33,489 bases of DNA, taken from NCBI GenBank assembly GCA_003650185.1, contig QMOF01000001.1, forward strand, positions 1 to 33,489, given 5' to 3'. The position numbers were made by a program, and so were the translations under genes. Shown here one piece after another: positions 14,964 through 23,449 of this stretch (position 1 is the stretch's first letter; each line of letters opens with the position of its first letter). This DNA comes from Chloroflexota bacterium (GTDB taxonomy: Bacteria > Chloroflexota > Dehalococcoidia > UBA2247 > RBG-13-53-26). The notes under the pieces were generated by a model, which saw nothing but the letters and a program-made list of their open reading frames with translations, did no database searches and was not told the origin of the DNA.

Positions 14964-14980
14964 AACGCCGTTCTGCAACT

Positions 14981-15259
14981 CTACTCAGACCCATTCCCTT
15001 TCTCTTTGTCACTGGCGGCGTTTGCTTCCATCTTCTCCTCGCCACCCTCACGGCCGGGCGCAGAGCCTGCCGCACTGTTCTTGGCCCTGCTGTCGGTAAC
15101 ATAGAAGCCCGGCCCTTTGAAGATTATCGGCACGGGCGAGAAGACGCGCCGCCCGTCGCCCCCGCATTTGGGGCAGCGGGCCCCAGAATTCTCCCCGAAA
15201 GCCTTCCTCACCTCAAAGCCGAGTGAACATGATTCGCAGAAATACTCATATATCGGCAA
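14981..15259 (-). CDS. FmdB-family zinc-ribbon protein
   Basis: A 92-residue regulatory-type zinc ribbon. The N-terminus (MPIYEYFCESC once initiated, then RCPKCGGDGRRVFSPV) gives two Cys pairs, as in FmdB/PutA-regulator-like proteins. The C-terminal 45 residues are low-complexity and charged. The start is taken as the TTG at 15259, because GGGAGGTG is correctly spaced ahead of it and family members begin at this PIYEY. An upstream TTG would place the ribosome site inside the gene. The family's role is unclear, but members often sit beside heat-shock or GroEL genes. The CIRCE element makes it the first gene of a heat-shock operon with dnaJ. Confidence 0.88.
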   Translation of the reverse strand: MPIYEYFCESCSLGFEVRKAFGENSGARCPKCGGDGRRVFSPVPIIFKGPGFYVTDSRAKNSAAGSAPGREGGEEKMEANAASDKEKGNGSE

Positions 15260-15286
15260 CTTGCACCTCCCAAGCAACCGAGCGAA

Positions 15287-15321
15287 TTAGCACTCGAACC
15301 TCTAGAGTGCTAATTATTTTA
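15287..15321 (-). promoter_or_regulatory. CIRCE operator (HrcA site) with -10 box
   Basis: A perfect CIRCE inverted repeat, TTAGCACTC-N9-GAGTGCTAA, spans 15287-15313. HrcA binds it and represses chaperone genes until heat shock. On the minus strand a TAAAAT -10 box (15321-15316) lies immediately upstream. A TTG-beginning -35 candidate sits 17 bases further up. The site lies about 28 bases ahead of the fmdB start, so it controls fmdB-dnaJ and perhaps the GalT-like gene. Confidence 0.93.
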
Positions 15322-15370
15322 GCGAAAACACCGCGCCCCTGCAAGCACCTGGGACTGCTTTCACCACCGC

Positions 15371-15414
15371 GAAAAACGTGGCTGACAGGCAGCATCAGCA
15401 CCAGAGCAGCCACG
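15371..15414 (-). terminator. Rho-independent terminator
   Basis: On the minus strand CGTGGCTG (15414-15407) pairs with CAGCCACG (15384-15377) around a 22-base loop and is followed directly by five T (15376-15372). It lies just after the stop of the EthD-like gene and separates it from the CIRCE promoter. Confidence 0.7.
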
Positions 15415-15428
15415 CACGGACCAGTCAC

Positions 15429-15761
15429 CTAATCCGTTACTCTCTCGTCGACCAGGAAAGCCACCGTCTTGCTGGTGTCCAGAAACGTCTGCTCATCCTC
15501 GCGGATCGCCTTTCCCGCCTCCGTTTCCAGCGCCTCTACGATGGCCTGGGCATCTTCCATGGTGTCAAACCAGAACTCTGTGATGCAGTCGAAACCCGGT
15601 TCCTCACCACTGAGAGACATGACGATGTGGTTTCGCACGTACTTCTTGATGGTGGGAAAACATCTCAACGCCAGCGGTGCATGCACCTCCTCGTAATGCC
15701 GGACGAACTCCTCGTGCGAGATCGACTCTTTCCTCTTGAGCAAGGCCACCGACTTGATCAC
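15429..15761 (-). CDS. EthD-domain (dimeric alpha/beta barrel) protein
   Basis: A 110-residue ferredoxin-like-fold protein. The EthD-type pattern is visible: a first strand with LLKRKESISHEEFVRHY, the conserved EVHAPLA, and then the second half with ITEFWFDTMEDAQAIVEA. Members are dimeric barrels. Some act in ether or polyketide chemistry, but most have no known activity. The GTG at 15761 is preferred, because AAGGGGGTG precedes it and the protein then starts like its relatives. A TTG seven codons upstream is the alternative. It follows the large oxidoreductase with a short gap and probably shares its transcript, so a role on the same substrate is possible. Confidence 0.82.
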   Translation of the reverse strand: MIKSVALLKRKESISHEEFVRHYEEVHAPLALRCFPTIKKYVRNHIVMSLSGEEPGFDCITEFWFDTMEDAQAIVEALETEAGKAIREDEQTFLDTSKTVAFLVDERVTD

Positions 15762-15794
15762 ATTCACCCCCTTATGATTCAACTCTTGCCCGGG

Positions 15795-17729
15795 CTATAT
15801 CTTCAACGCTACCCTGGCAGCCTCCAGCGTGGCAGCCGCTGCATGGCGCGGCTCCACGCAGTCGCCAATCCGGTAGACTTCCGGAGCGAGCCCTTCCACT
15901 GCATCAGCCAGTCCGCTGTCCGGCACCGCGCCGATCGCCAGCACCACTGTATCGGCCAGCAGGTGGAACGTCTCGCCTCCGAAGTCCAGCACCACGCCGG
16001 CCCCGGTGATCTCCCGCACAGAGGTATCCAGATACATGGGTATGCGCAAAGCAATCAGCCGCCTCACCAGCGCCATGTAGGTGAAGTGCTCTTCGGGGCC
16101 TTTCCGACCCCCGAGCCTGCCACGGCTGACCAGGGTCACCTCTCGCCCCTGCTCCGCCAGCCAGGCAGCCAACTCCATTCCCAGGAAGCGTCCCCCGATC
16201 ACCGCAACCTTCTTTCCTACATCAACCCGGCCCAGGATAACGTCATTAGCCTGAACGACACGGCCACCCGAAGCCACAGGCACGCCCAACCCCTGGGGTA
16301 CTGCACCGGTGGCCAGCACCAGGGCATCCGGATTCTCTGCCAGAACCACCTCTCTGGTGACCTCGCTGCCCAGAAACACGCGCACCCCGTGTTCGCCCAG
16401 GCACCTCCGCAGATAGTCGACAAAGGCAGCATAACCTTCTTTCCCCGGCATGGCACAGGCAATCTTCCACTGACCACCCAGGTCGGTATCTCGCTCGTGG
16501 AGCGACACCCGGTGCCCCCGCTGCGCCAGCAGTGCAGCGGCTTGCATGCCAGCCGGACCACCTCCAACCACCATCACCTTCTTCGGCGACGGCGCTGCTA
16601 CAAGCGCGCTCCTCGCCTCTCGGTATAGAAACGGGTTGACGGTGCAGGACGCCGGGCTACCGAGCTGTCGCTCACAGTTGTTGCAGTATATGCACCGTCG
16701 CACATGGTCTACACGTCCCTGGCGCAGCTTGTTGGGCAATTCTGGATCGGCCAGAAGGGGGCGCCCCAGGGCAACGAAGTCTGCCCTGCCGCTACCGATT
16801 ATCTGCTCTGCCAGCTCCGCGTCTATTTTCCCTGCTACTATCACCGGTATGCGCACCGCCTTCTTCACCGCTTCGGCCAGCGACACCATCGGCCCCTTGG
16901 GAAAGAGATAGCACGGTATGTTCAGCGGAGACCAGCATTCGATGCCTCCGGAAACGCTGACGGCGTCGGCCCCGGCCGCCTCCAGGATGCGCGCCTGAAG
17001 CACAGCTTCGTCAACGGTGAGGCCGCCTTCCACATCATCGGTGCCGTTCATCCTGACGGAGACCGGGAACCCCGGACCGACCTTGTCCCTCATTCGCTGC
17101 ACAATCCTGACAGCGAAGCGGGCCCTCTTCTCCACGGTGCCACCGTAAGCATCGTTCCTTCTGTTGGTGACCGGGGACAGAAAGGTGCTTACCAGGCACC
17201 CGTGGCAGGCATGCAACTCGACCGCGTCTGCTCCCGCTTCACTGGCGCGACGTGCCGCTTCAGAGAAGTCCTCTACATAGCGCTCGATGTCGCTTTCGTC
17301 GACCTCCCTGTACGGCTCGTCGCCCACCATCCACGGCATTGCCGACGGTACCATGATGGGAACGCCTTGACGCATCGATTTCGGGACTATGCTGGCCAGA
17401 AGGCCATAGTGCACCAACTGGATAGAGACCTTGGCCCCGTGCTCATGAATGGTCTCCACGAGTTTGCGCAGCCCAGGGAGGAAGCCATCGTCGTAGATGG
17501 CCAGGTTGAAGGGGGCGGCGCTTTCGCGGCTGACCGCCGCGATCTGAGTGGTTATCAGCGCTACCCCGCCACGTGCCCTGGCACGGTAATAGTCCAGCAG
17601 CCTGTCGGTGACATTGCCCTGTTCGTCAGCCAGGAAATTGCCCATGGCTGACATGACCAGCCTGTTCTCAAGCCGCAGCCCGCCTATGCGGCCTGGCTGG
17701 AACAGTGAGTGGAATTTGGTCATTCTCAT
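15795..17729 (-). CDS. NADH:flavin oxidoreductase / 2,4-dienoyl-CoA reductase-like (FMN, 4Fe-4S, FAD)
   Basis: A 644-residue three-cofactor ene-reductase. Residues 1-335 are the old-yellow-enzyme TIM barrel (FQPGRIGGLRLENRLVMSAM, IQLVHYG, the ELHACHGCLVSTFLSP active-site segment, NRRNDAYGG, and GRPLLADPELPNK). Cys346, 349, 352 and 362 form the 4Fe-4S site. From about 385 there is a FAD/NAD(P) Rossmann module with VVGGGPAGMQ, ATGAVPQ, a second VAVIGGRFLGME and a closing RIGDCVEPR. Relatives reduce dienoyl-CoAs, enoates, trimethylamine or bile-acid-type enones. The Cys between the two active-site His residues (HACHG) differs from the usual HGAHG. GGGAG precedes the ATG. Confidence 0.93.
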   Translation of the reverse strand: MRMTKFHSLFQPGRIGGLRLENRLVMSAMGNFLADEQGNVTDRLLDYYRARARGGVALITTQIAAVSRESAAPFNLAIYDDGFLPGLRKLVETIHEHGAKVSIQLVHYGLLASIVPKSMRQGVPIMVPSAMPWMVGDEPYREVDESDIERYVEDFSEAARRASEAGADAVELHACHGCLVSTFLSPVTNRRNDAYGGTVEKRARFAVRIVQRMRDKVGPGFPVSVRMNGTDDVEGGLTVDEAVLQARILEAAGADAVSVSGGIECWSPLNIPCYLFPKGPMVSLAEAVKKAVRIPVIVAGKIDAELAEQIIGSGRADFVALGRPLLADPELPNKLRQGRVDHVRRCIYCNNCERQLGSPASCTVNPFLYREARSALVAAPSPKKVMVVGGGPAGMQAAALLAQRGHRVSLHERDTDLGGQWKIACAMPGKEGYAAFVDYLRRCLGEHGVRVFLGSEVTREVVLAENPDALVLATGAVPQGLGVPVASGGRVVQANDVILGRVDVGKKVAVIGGRFLGMELAAWLAEQGREVTLVSRGRLGGRKGPEEHFTYMALVRRLIALRIPMYLDTSVREITGAGVVLDFGGETFHLLADTVVLAIGAVPDSGLADAVEGLAPEVYRIGDCVEPRHAAAATLEAARVALKI

Positions 17730-17893
17730 TCTCTACTCCCGGGGTGCTTCATCACGCCTACGCTGTCGCCCGTCCCTTTTTCAGCGGGGTCCGGGAAGGG
17801 CTGAGGGACACTGATGCGACCAATGGCCAGTCCGAGGTCTTACAAAAGCACCTGGACATGCATCCTTCCCGCGGAAACGAAGGCTGACAGAAA

Positions 17894-17965
17894 TGGCAGC
17901 GGAGGGATTTGAACCCCCGACCCGAGGCTTATGAGTCCCCTGCTCTACCACTGAGCTACGCTGCC
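17894..17965 (-). tRNA. tRNA with CAU anticodon (Met or lysidine-modified Ile)
   Basis: A 72-nt cloverleaf. The acceptor stem GGCAGCG/CGCTGCC is perfect, the D arm is GCTC...GAGC, the anticodon loop is CTCATAA (anticodon CAT), and the T arm is GGGGG-TTCAAAT-CCCTC. The discriminator is A and CCA is not encoded. The anticodon stem has an A-G mismatch next to the loop and a G-T pair. A CAU anticodon may be elongator Met or Ile2 read after TilS modification. I cannot decide from the sequence, and initiator Met is unlikely because the three G-C pairs at the loop are missing. Confidence 0.9.
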
Positions 17966-18098
17966 ACCTGGAAAAAGCTAGCACAGCCCGGGTCGAGTGT
18001 CAAACCCGCCACCCTTCGTGGATGCAGGGCGTCCAGGTGCACCTGGCCTGCGGGCGAGTCGACTGCCCACAAGCGCCGGTAGTAAAATGGAGTCTGCG

Positions 18099-19997
18099 AT
18101 GTACGAGGTGATCGTAGTCGGAGCCGGCCACGCTGGTTGCGAGGCAGCCCTGGCAGCCGCACGCCTGGGCTGCAAGACCTTGCTCCTTTCCATGAACCTG
18201 GACAACGTAGCCCTCATGCCCTGCAACCCTTCCATCGGCGGGCCAGCCAAGGGCCATGTCGTCCGCGAGATCGATGCCCTCGGGGGCGAGATGGCCAGGA
18301 ACATTGACAAGACCTTTATCCAGATAAGGATGCTCAACACGGGCAAGGGTCCAGCGGTCCGTGCACTCAGAGCTCAGGCAGACAAGAAGCTCTACAGCAT
18401 GTCCATGAAGCACACCCTGGAACGGCAGCCCAATCTCCACCTGAAGCAGGGCCTGGTGGAGGCCATCGGGATCGACAGCGACAACGCTGGCCAGTCCGCG
18501 CTCGCCAGTCTGTGGGTAAAGACCAGTTCATCGCAGGTCTACAAGAGCAAGACCGTAGTGCTCACTACCGGCACATCTCTGAACGGCCGCGTAATCGTGG
18601 GCGAGTCTAGCTACCAGGCGGGCAGAGCCGGAGAGTTCGCCGCCCTCGGGCTGTCCGAAAGCCTCCGCCGCCTCGGCTTCACCCTTGCGCGTCTGAAGAC
18701 CGGCACGCCCCCACGCCTGGACGCCAGGACCATCGACTTCAGCAAGACAGTCTTGCAGCCGGGCAGCGAGACGCCTCTCCATTTCGCCTTTCGCCACGAG
18801 CAGTTGGACCAGTCGCACTTCCCCCCACCCAACCCGCTGTATCCACAGGGTACACCCACCCGGTGGCGACCCCAACTGCCGTGCTACCAGGTCTACACCA
18901 ATGCCGAAACACACCAGATCATCCGGGCCAACCTTCACCGGGCCCCGTTGTTCAACGGGTCGATCCAGGGGGTCGGCCCGCGCTACTGCCCTTCGATAGA
19001 GGACAAGATCGTCAGGTTCGCCCACAAGGACGCTCACCCACTTTTCCTGGAACCGGAAGGGTGGGAGACCGGGGAGGTCTACGTCCAGGGTGGGAACACC
19101 AGCCTGCCCGAAGACGTGCAGTTGGCCATGCTGCGCTCCATCCCCGCTCTGGAGAGGGTAGAGATGGTCAGAGCAGGCTATGCCATCGAGTATGACTATG
19201 TCCCGCCCTCACAGACCCAGGCGACCCTGGAGTCAAAGCTGGTGCCGGGACTGTTCCTTGCTGGTCAAATCAACGGGACCACCGGCTACGAAGAGGCAGC
19301 AGGCCAGGGACTGGTCGCCGGTATCAACGCGGCAAACAAGGCCCGAGGCAGGCCGCCCCTGATTCTGCGGCGTGACCAGGCCTACATCGGGGTCATGATC
19401 GACGACCTCGTGACACGGGAGCTGACCGAGCCCTACCGATTGCTCACCTCGCGGGCAGAATACCGCCTCCTTCTGCGGCAGGACAACGCCGACCTGCGAC
19501 TGACACCTGTGGGATACGAGCTGGGCCTGGTCGACAGGTCTCGCTACCAGGCGGTCGAGGCCAAGAGAGAGGCCATCGCCGCGGATGTGGAACGGCTCAA
19601 GAGGACGTTCCTACCATCCGATAATGGTAATGGTAGCCTGGCCGCCGTTGAATTCCTTCGGCGCCCGGAGGTGAGCTACCACACCCTGCTGTCCCTTGGC
19701 CTGGGTTCCAGCGACATCAGCCCCGAGGTGGCCGAGCAGGTAGAGATCGAGACAAAGTACTGGGGTTATATCGAGAAGCAGAGAAGAGAAGTAGAGCGAA
19801 TACGCCGCCTGGAGGAGTGGCGTCTGCCGCCAGACCTGGACTACGTCGGCCTGGTCGGCCTCCGGTTTGAAGCATCCCACAAGCTCTGCAGGCTGCGCCC
19901 GGCTACGATAGGCCAGGCCTCCCGGATCGACGGAGTCACCCCTGCCGACATAGCCGTCCTGATGGTACATCTGGGAAGGATACGACGCAGACGTTGA
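18099..19997 (+). CDS. mnmG: tRNA uridine-5-carboxymethylaminomethyl modification enzyme MnmG
   Basis: A 632-residue FAD protein that, with MnmE, modifies U34 of certain tRNAs. Visible signs are the N-terminal dinucleotide fold VVGAGHAGCEAALAAARLG, GGPAKGHVVREIDALGGEM, RMLNTGKGPAVRALRAQADK, TGTSLNGRVIVG, LKTGTPPRLDARTIDFSK, the QINGTTGYEEAAGQGLVAG signature, and LTSRAEYRLLLRQDNAD. The helical C-terminus ends with IGQASRIDGVTPADIAVLMVHL. The start is the ATG at 18099, with GGAG six bases upstream and the fold beginning at once. The in-frame extension back to 17997 is not family-like. The stop overlaps the TTG of the next gene. Confidence 0.97.
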   Translation: MYEVIVVGAGHAGCEAALAAARLGCKTLLLSMNLDNVALMPCNPSIGGPAKGHVVREIDALGGEMARNIDKTFIQIRMLNTGKGPAVRALRAQADKKLYSMSMKHTLERQPNLHLKQGLVEAIGIDSDNAGQSALASLWVKTSSSQVYKSKTVVLTTGTSLNGRVIVGESSYQAGRAGEFAALGLSESLRRLGFTLARLKTGTPPRLDARTIDFSKTVLQPGSETPLHFAFRHEQLDQSHFPPPNPLYPQGTPTRWRPQLPCYQVYTNAETHQIIRANLHRAPLFNGSIQGVGPRYCPSIEDKIVRFAHKDAHPLFLEPEGWETGEVYVQGGNTSLPEDVQLAMLRSIPALERVEMVRAGYAIEYDYVPPSQTQATLESKLVPGLFLAGQINGTTGYEEAAGQGLVAGINAANKARGRPPLILRRDQAYIGVMIDDLVTRELTEPYRLLTSRAEYRLLLRQDNADLRLTPVGYELGLVDRSRYQAVEAKREAIAADVERLKRTFLPSDNGNGSLAAVEFLRRPEVSYHTLLSLGLGSSDISPEVAEQVEIETKYWGYIEKQRREVERIRRLEEWRLPPDLDYVGLVGLRFEASHKLCRLRPATIGQASRIDGVTPADIAVLMVHLGRIRRRR

Positions 19998-21544
19998 GAC
20001 CGTCGGCAGACCTCCTGTTGTGCAACGCCAATGTGCTGACCCTGGACCCGGCCAAGCCCAGAGCAGCAGCCGTGGCCATCCGCGGCGACCGGATACTGCT
20101 GGTTGGCGGTGATGACGACATCCAGCCCCTTAAGGGACCACACACCAGGGTCATCGATTGCCACGGCAAGGCCGTGATTCCCGGATTCGAGGATGCCCAC
20201 TGTCACCCACTTGCACTGGCTGCCAGCCTCCTCAGCGTAGACTGCGGGCCCCTCTCGGTGAGAAGTATCGGCGACCTGATAAGCCGCATCCATGAAAGGG
20301 CCAGTAGCACCCCTGCGGGCGAATGGATCAGGGCCACTGGCTATCATGAGTTTTACCTGAGGGAGAAGCGTCATCCCAACCGCTGGGAACTCGATCAAGC
20401 CACGTCAGACCATCCCGTCAAGCTGTCCCACCGTTCCGGCCACGCCTGCGTGCTCAACAGCCTGGGCCTTGAAAGGCTCGGCATATCATCCGAGACTCCT
20501 GAACCACCCGGCTCCATCATCGAACGAGACCTGGCCACCGGCGAGCCGAACGGCATCTTGTTTGAGATGAACTCTTACGTGGAAAGCCGGATGCCTCCGC
20601 TGACCGATCAGGAGATGGATCGGGGGATGGCGCTAGCCAACCAGTTGCTCCTTTCTCATGGAATCACGTCTATCCAGGATGCAAGCTGGGCCAACAGCCA
20701 GCAACGCCTGCGGCTATTGGGCCACTTCAGACAGGAGGGAACGTGCTTTCCACGCGTATCGATGATGATAGGCACAGATGACCTCCAGGAGTTTGCTTCC
20801 ACAGGTCTCACAACAGGAAGCAACCTCGGCAACGGCGTACGCCTGGGTGCCGTGAAGATGGTGCTGCAAACCGCCACGGGCCACCTCAGTCCCTCCCAGG
20901 AAGACCTGGACTGGCTCGTCTCCACCGCGCACCAGGCTGGTTTCCAGCTTGCTATCCATGCCGTTGAGCAAAACGAGGTAGAGGCAGCCGTCAACGCCCT
21001 CGAATATGCCTTGTCGCAAGCTCCCCGGACGGGCCATCGCCATCGCCTTGAGCATTGCTCTGTCTGCCCTCCGCGCCTGGTGCGGCGGCTGGCGGGCATC
21101 CAGGCAGTCATTGTCACCCAGCCAGGTTTCATCTATTACAGCGGGGAGAGGTACCTGGCTACCGTACCAGCATCGGACCTCGAATGGCTCTACCCCATTG
21201 GCTCCCTCACCAGAGAGGGCCTGGTGGTTGCCGCTGGGTCGGACGCGCCGGTATCACCTCCAAGCCCCCTGGTCGGTATCGAAGCCGCCGTCACCAGGAC
21301 GGCAGAGACAGGGCAGGTCGTACTCGAGCGGGAAGCCGTCGGTAGGGTGGAGGCGCTCAAGATGTACACCTGGAACGCGGCCTATGCTTCCTTCGAAGAG
21401 AGGGAAAAGGGGCGCATCGCCGCCGGTAACCTGGCCGACCTGGTGGTATTGAGCGCTGACCCTACCCAGGTGCCATCAAAGGAAATCGAGTCAACGGAAG
21501 TGCTCATGACCATCATTGGCGGAGAGGTCGCATGGCAGAGATGA
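19994..21544 (+). CDS. YtcJ-type amidohydrolase
   Basis: A 516-residue metal-dependent hydrolase of the amidohydrolase superfamily (YtcJ/amidohydrolase_3 group). Signs are the N-terminal composite beta domain (LLLCNANVLTLDPAKPRAAAVAIRG in part), the first metal ligands HCH at 69-71 in FEDAHCHP, LAIHAVEQ and HRLEHCSVCPP further on, and VVAAGSDAPVSPPSPL with the last Asp. ALKMYTWNAAYASFEE and GNLADLVVLSADP at the end are typical. Substrates of this group are amides or esters and cannot be named here. It begins at a TTG that shares four bases with the mnmG stop and ends 13 bases into folC, so the three are coupled. No functional link to tRNA or folate is known. Confidence 0.9.
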   Translation: MRPSADLLLCNANVLTLDPAKPRAAAVAIRGDRILLVGGDDDIQPLKGPHTRVIDCHGKAVIPGFEDAHCHPLALAASLLSVDCGPLSVRSIGDLISRIHERASSTPAGEWIRATGYHEFYLREKRHPNRWELDQATSDHPVKLSHRSGHACVLNSLGLERLGISSETPEPPGSIIERDLATGEPNGILFEMNSYVESRMPPLTDQEMDRGMALANQLLLSHGITSIQDASWANSQQRLRLLGHFRQEGTCFPRVSMMIGTDDLQEFASTGLTTGSNLGNGVRLGAVKMVLQTATGHLSPSQEDLDWLVSTAHQAGFQLAIHAVEQNEVEAAVNALEYALSQAPRTGHRHRLEHCSVCPPRLVRRLAGIQAVIVTQPGFIYYSGERYLATVPASDLEWLYPIGSLTREGLVVAAGSDAPVSPPSPLVGIEAAVTRTAETGQVVLEREAVGRVEALKMYTWNAAYASFEEREKGRIAAGNLADLVVLSADPTQVPSKEIESTEVLMTIIGGEVAWQR

Positions 21545-22881
21545 ACCTGATGGACTTCCAGGGCGCTGTAGACTACGTACTCAGCTTCGCTGACTACGAA
21601 AGGCTGTCGCGCTCAGCCGTAGTCTTTGACCTGGCACGCATAGAAGCCCTGCTGCACAGGTCGGGCGATCCTCACCTGGCTGCCAGGGCCGTCCATGTCG
21701 CCGGGACGAAAGGGAAGGGCAGCACCTCAGCCATGATCGCCACCGCGCTTACCGCTTCAGGCCACAGAACCGGTCTCTACACCTCGCCGCACCTTCACAC
21801 CATCCGCGAAAGAATCCAGATCGACGGCAGCCTCATCTCGGAACGTGCTTTTGCCGGCCTGGTCGCCAGGCTCAGACCTCACATCGAGTACATCAACCGC
21901 ACCTGCACACTTGGGGAGTTGACCACCTTCGAAATACTGACCGCAATGGCCTTTTCTCACTTCGAAGAGAGGGCAGTGGACTTCCAGGTACTGGAAACCG
22001 GCCTCGGCGGACGCCTCGATGCCACCAACGTCATCCGGCCAGAGGTCTGTGTCATTACTTCGATAAGCCTCGACCACACGGAAGTACTTGGCGACACCAT
22101 CGCACAGATAGCCGTCGAGAAGGCTGGGATCATCAAACCCGGCACCCCGGTGGTCTGCGCTCCGCAAGTGCCGGAAGCGGCCTCCGTGATAGAAGAGGTA
22201 TGCCACGACAGGGAGTCAAGGCTAATCAGGGTAGGGCACGACGTCACCTGGAAGAAGACCGGCGCCAGCGATCTGGGCCAGTCGTTCCGTGTCAAGGGCA
22301 CAAAGGGCAGCTACGACCTTACCGTCCCCCTCCTCGGCGAGCACCAGTTGGAGAACGCTGCCGCTGCTGTAGCTGCGCTGGAAGTTTTGGCTGAAGGCAC
22401 CGGCATCACCCCCGACAGCATCGCCCGGGGATTGGCACAGGTCCGCTGGCCAGGGCGTCTCCAGGTCATGCGAACAAGACCGCTTTTCGTCGTCGACGGT
22501 GCTCACAACGCCGACTCGGTGGAAAAGCTGAAGCAATCCCTGAGGCAGTCTTTTGCTTTCGATGACTCGATCCTCATAGTGGGCGCATCGCGGGACAAGA
22601 ACATTACCGGGATTGTCGCCGGCCTGGCGCCGTTTTCTCGAAGAGTCATTGTCACCCAGTCCGAACACCCCAGGGCTGCCGAGGTCTCCACGCTAGCCCA
22701 AGAGTTCTCAAAATGGGGCATAGAGGCATTGATCGCCCGGGATACAGACTCGGCCATCCGGGCAGCACTCAGAGAAGCGAAACCAACTGACCTCATCTGC
22801 GTTACCGGGTCGCTCTTCGTGGTGTCCGAGGCACTACGTTACTTCGGCAGACCCGCCCAGCCTGGCACGACGGCTCCTTGA
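21532..22881 (+). CDS. folC: Folylpolyglutamate synthase / dihydrofolate synthase
   Basis: A 449-residue Mur-ligase-like ATP-dependent enzyme that adds glutamate to dihydropteroate or to folates. The P-loop is GTKGKGSTSAM from residue 58. It is followed by the omega-loop region TGLYTSPHLHTIRERI, then LETGLGGRLDATNV, ISLDHTEVLGDTIAQIAVEKAGI with the conserved lysine, and the C-terminal domain with WPGRLQVMR, FVVDGAHNADS and GASRDKNI. Length and motifs are normal for the family. The gene overlaps the amidohydrolase by 13 bases, and a purine-rich GGAGAGG precedes the ATG. Terminal gene of the mnmG operon. Confidence 0.96.
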   Translation: MAEMNLMDFQGAVDYVLSFADYERLSRSAVVFDLARIEALLHRSGDPHLAARAVHVAGTKGKGSTSAMIATALTASGHRTGLYTSPHLHTIRERIQIDGSLISERAFAGLVARLRPHIEYINRTCTLGELTTFEILTAMAFSHFEERAVDFQVLETGLGGRLDATNVIRPEVCVITSISLDHTEVLGDTIAQIAVEKAGIIKPGTPVVCAPQVPEAASVIEEVCHDRESRLIRVGHDVTWKKTGASDLGQSFRVKGTKGSYDLTVPLLGEHQLENAAAAVAALEVLAEGTGITPDSIARGLAQVRWPGRLQVMRTRPLFVVDGAHNADSVEKLKQSLRQSFAFDDSILIVGASRDKNITGIVAGLAPFSRRVIVTQSEHPRAAEVSTLAQEFSKWGIEALIARDTDSAIRAALREAKPTDLICVTGSLFVVSEALRYFGRPAQPGTTAP

Positions 22882-22969
22882 CGACCATCGCCGCAGGGCC
22901 AGGTCACGTCACGCGGCATACCAGAACATCCTGCACCGTGCCAAATGGTAACAACAGAGCCGCCAGCTT

Positions 22970-22999
22970 TTGACATTCAGGGTGAATTTGGTGTACTCT
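22970..22999 (+). promoter_or_regulatory. Promoter for the DUF35-thiolase-HMGCS-like operon
   Basis: A consensus -35 TTGACA (22970-22975) is followed after 18 bases by a weak -10, TACTCT (22994-22999). It lies about 45 bases before the first start codon, which has an excellent AAGGAGGTG ribosome site. Confidence 0.5.
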
Positions 23000-23043
23000 T
23001 ACAGGCAGACGTCCCACTTTATACAGCCTAAGGAGGTGTTTTG

Positions 23044-23448
23044 ATGGTTCAGCCTGCCCCAGCCTCGCCCTTGTTTTGGAGATTCAATCCAGAGATATAC
23101 CAGCGGATGGGGATGAAGTGCTCCGACTGCGGTCACATTACCTACCCGAGACGCAAGATCTGTCCCGAGTGTGGCAGCTTCAACGTCAAGGAACACCAGC
23201 TTTCCAAAACAGGAAAAGTGCACACCTTTTGCATCAACTGGACACCACCACCGAACCTGGAACCGCCCATTGTTAACGTGATTGTGGACCTTGACGGCGG
23301 CGGCAGGTATCAAGGGCTCATAACGGAAGTGGCTAACCCCGAGGATGTGACTATAGGCACCAAGGTGGAGATGGTCCTTAGGAAGGTAATGACTGACAGA
23401 GGGCTGAACATCTACGGCTACAAGTTCAGACTCGTAGAGGAGGGCTAG
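23044..23448 (+). CDS. DUF35 zinc-ribbon/OB-fold acyl-CoA-associated protein
   Basis: A 134-residue protein. An N-terminal helix (SPLFWRFNPEIYQRMG) is followed by a rubredoxin-like zinc ribbon with Cys26, 29, 40 and 43 (CSDCG, CPECGS) and a C-terminal OB fold (GKVHTFCINWTPP onward, ending KFRLVEEG). In archaea DUF35 proteins bridge thiolase and HMG-CoA synthase and pass the acyl intermediate between them. In anaerobic toluene degradation BbsA plays the same part for the thiolase BbsB. The start is the ATG at 23044, seven bases after GGAGG. A TTG directly in front is an alternative. It is followed by the thiolase gene after one base. Confidence 0.92.
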   Translation: MVQPAPASPLFWRFNPEIYQRMGMKCSDCGHITYPRRKICPECGSFNVKEHQLSKTGKVHTFCINWTPPPNLEPPIVNVIVDLDGGGRYQGLITEVANPEDVTIGTKVEMVLRKVMTDRGLNIYGYKFRLVEEG

Positions 23449-23449
23449 T

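Noticed and set aside
15378..16628. Long plus-strand open frame (416 codons) opposite the oxidoreductase and EthD genes
   Set aside because: Antisense to genes with firm family motifs. The translation is rich in His, Arg and Gln as expected of a shadow frame.
17997..18098. N-terminal extension of MnmG by 34 codons
   Set aside because: The Pro/Gly/Arg-rich extension is not part of the family, and a Shine-Dalgarno sequence sits correctly before the ATG at 18099.
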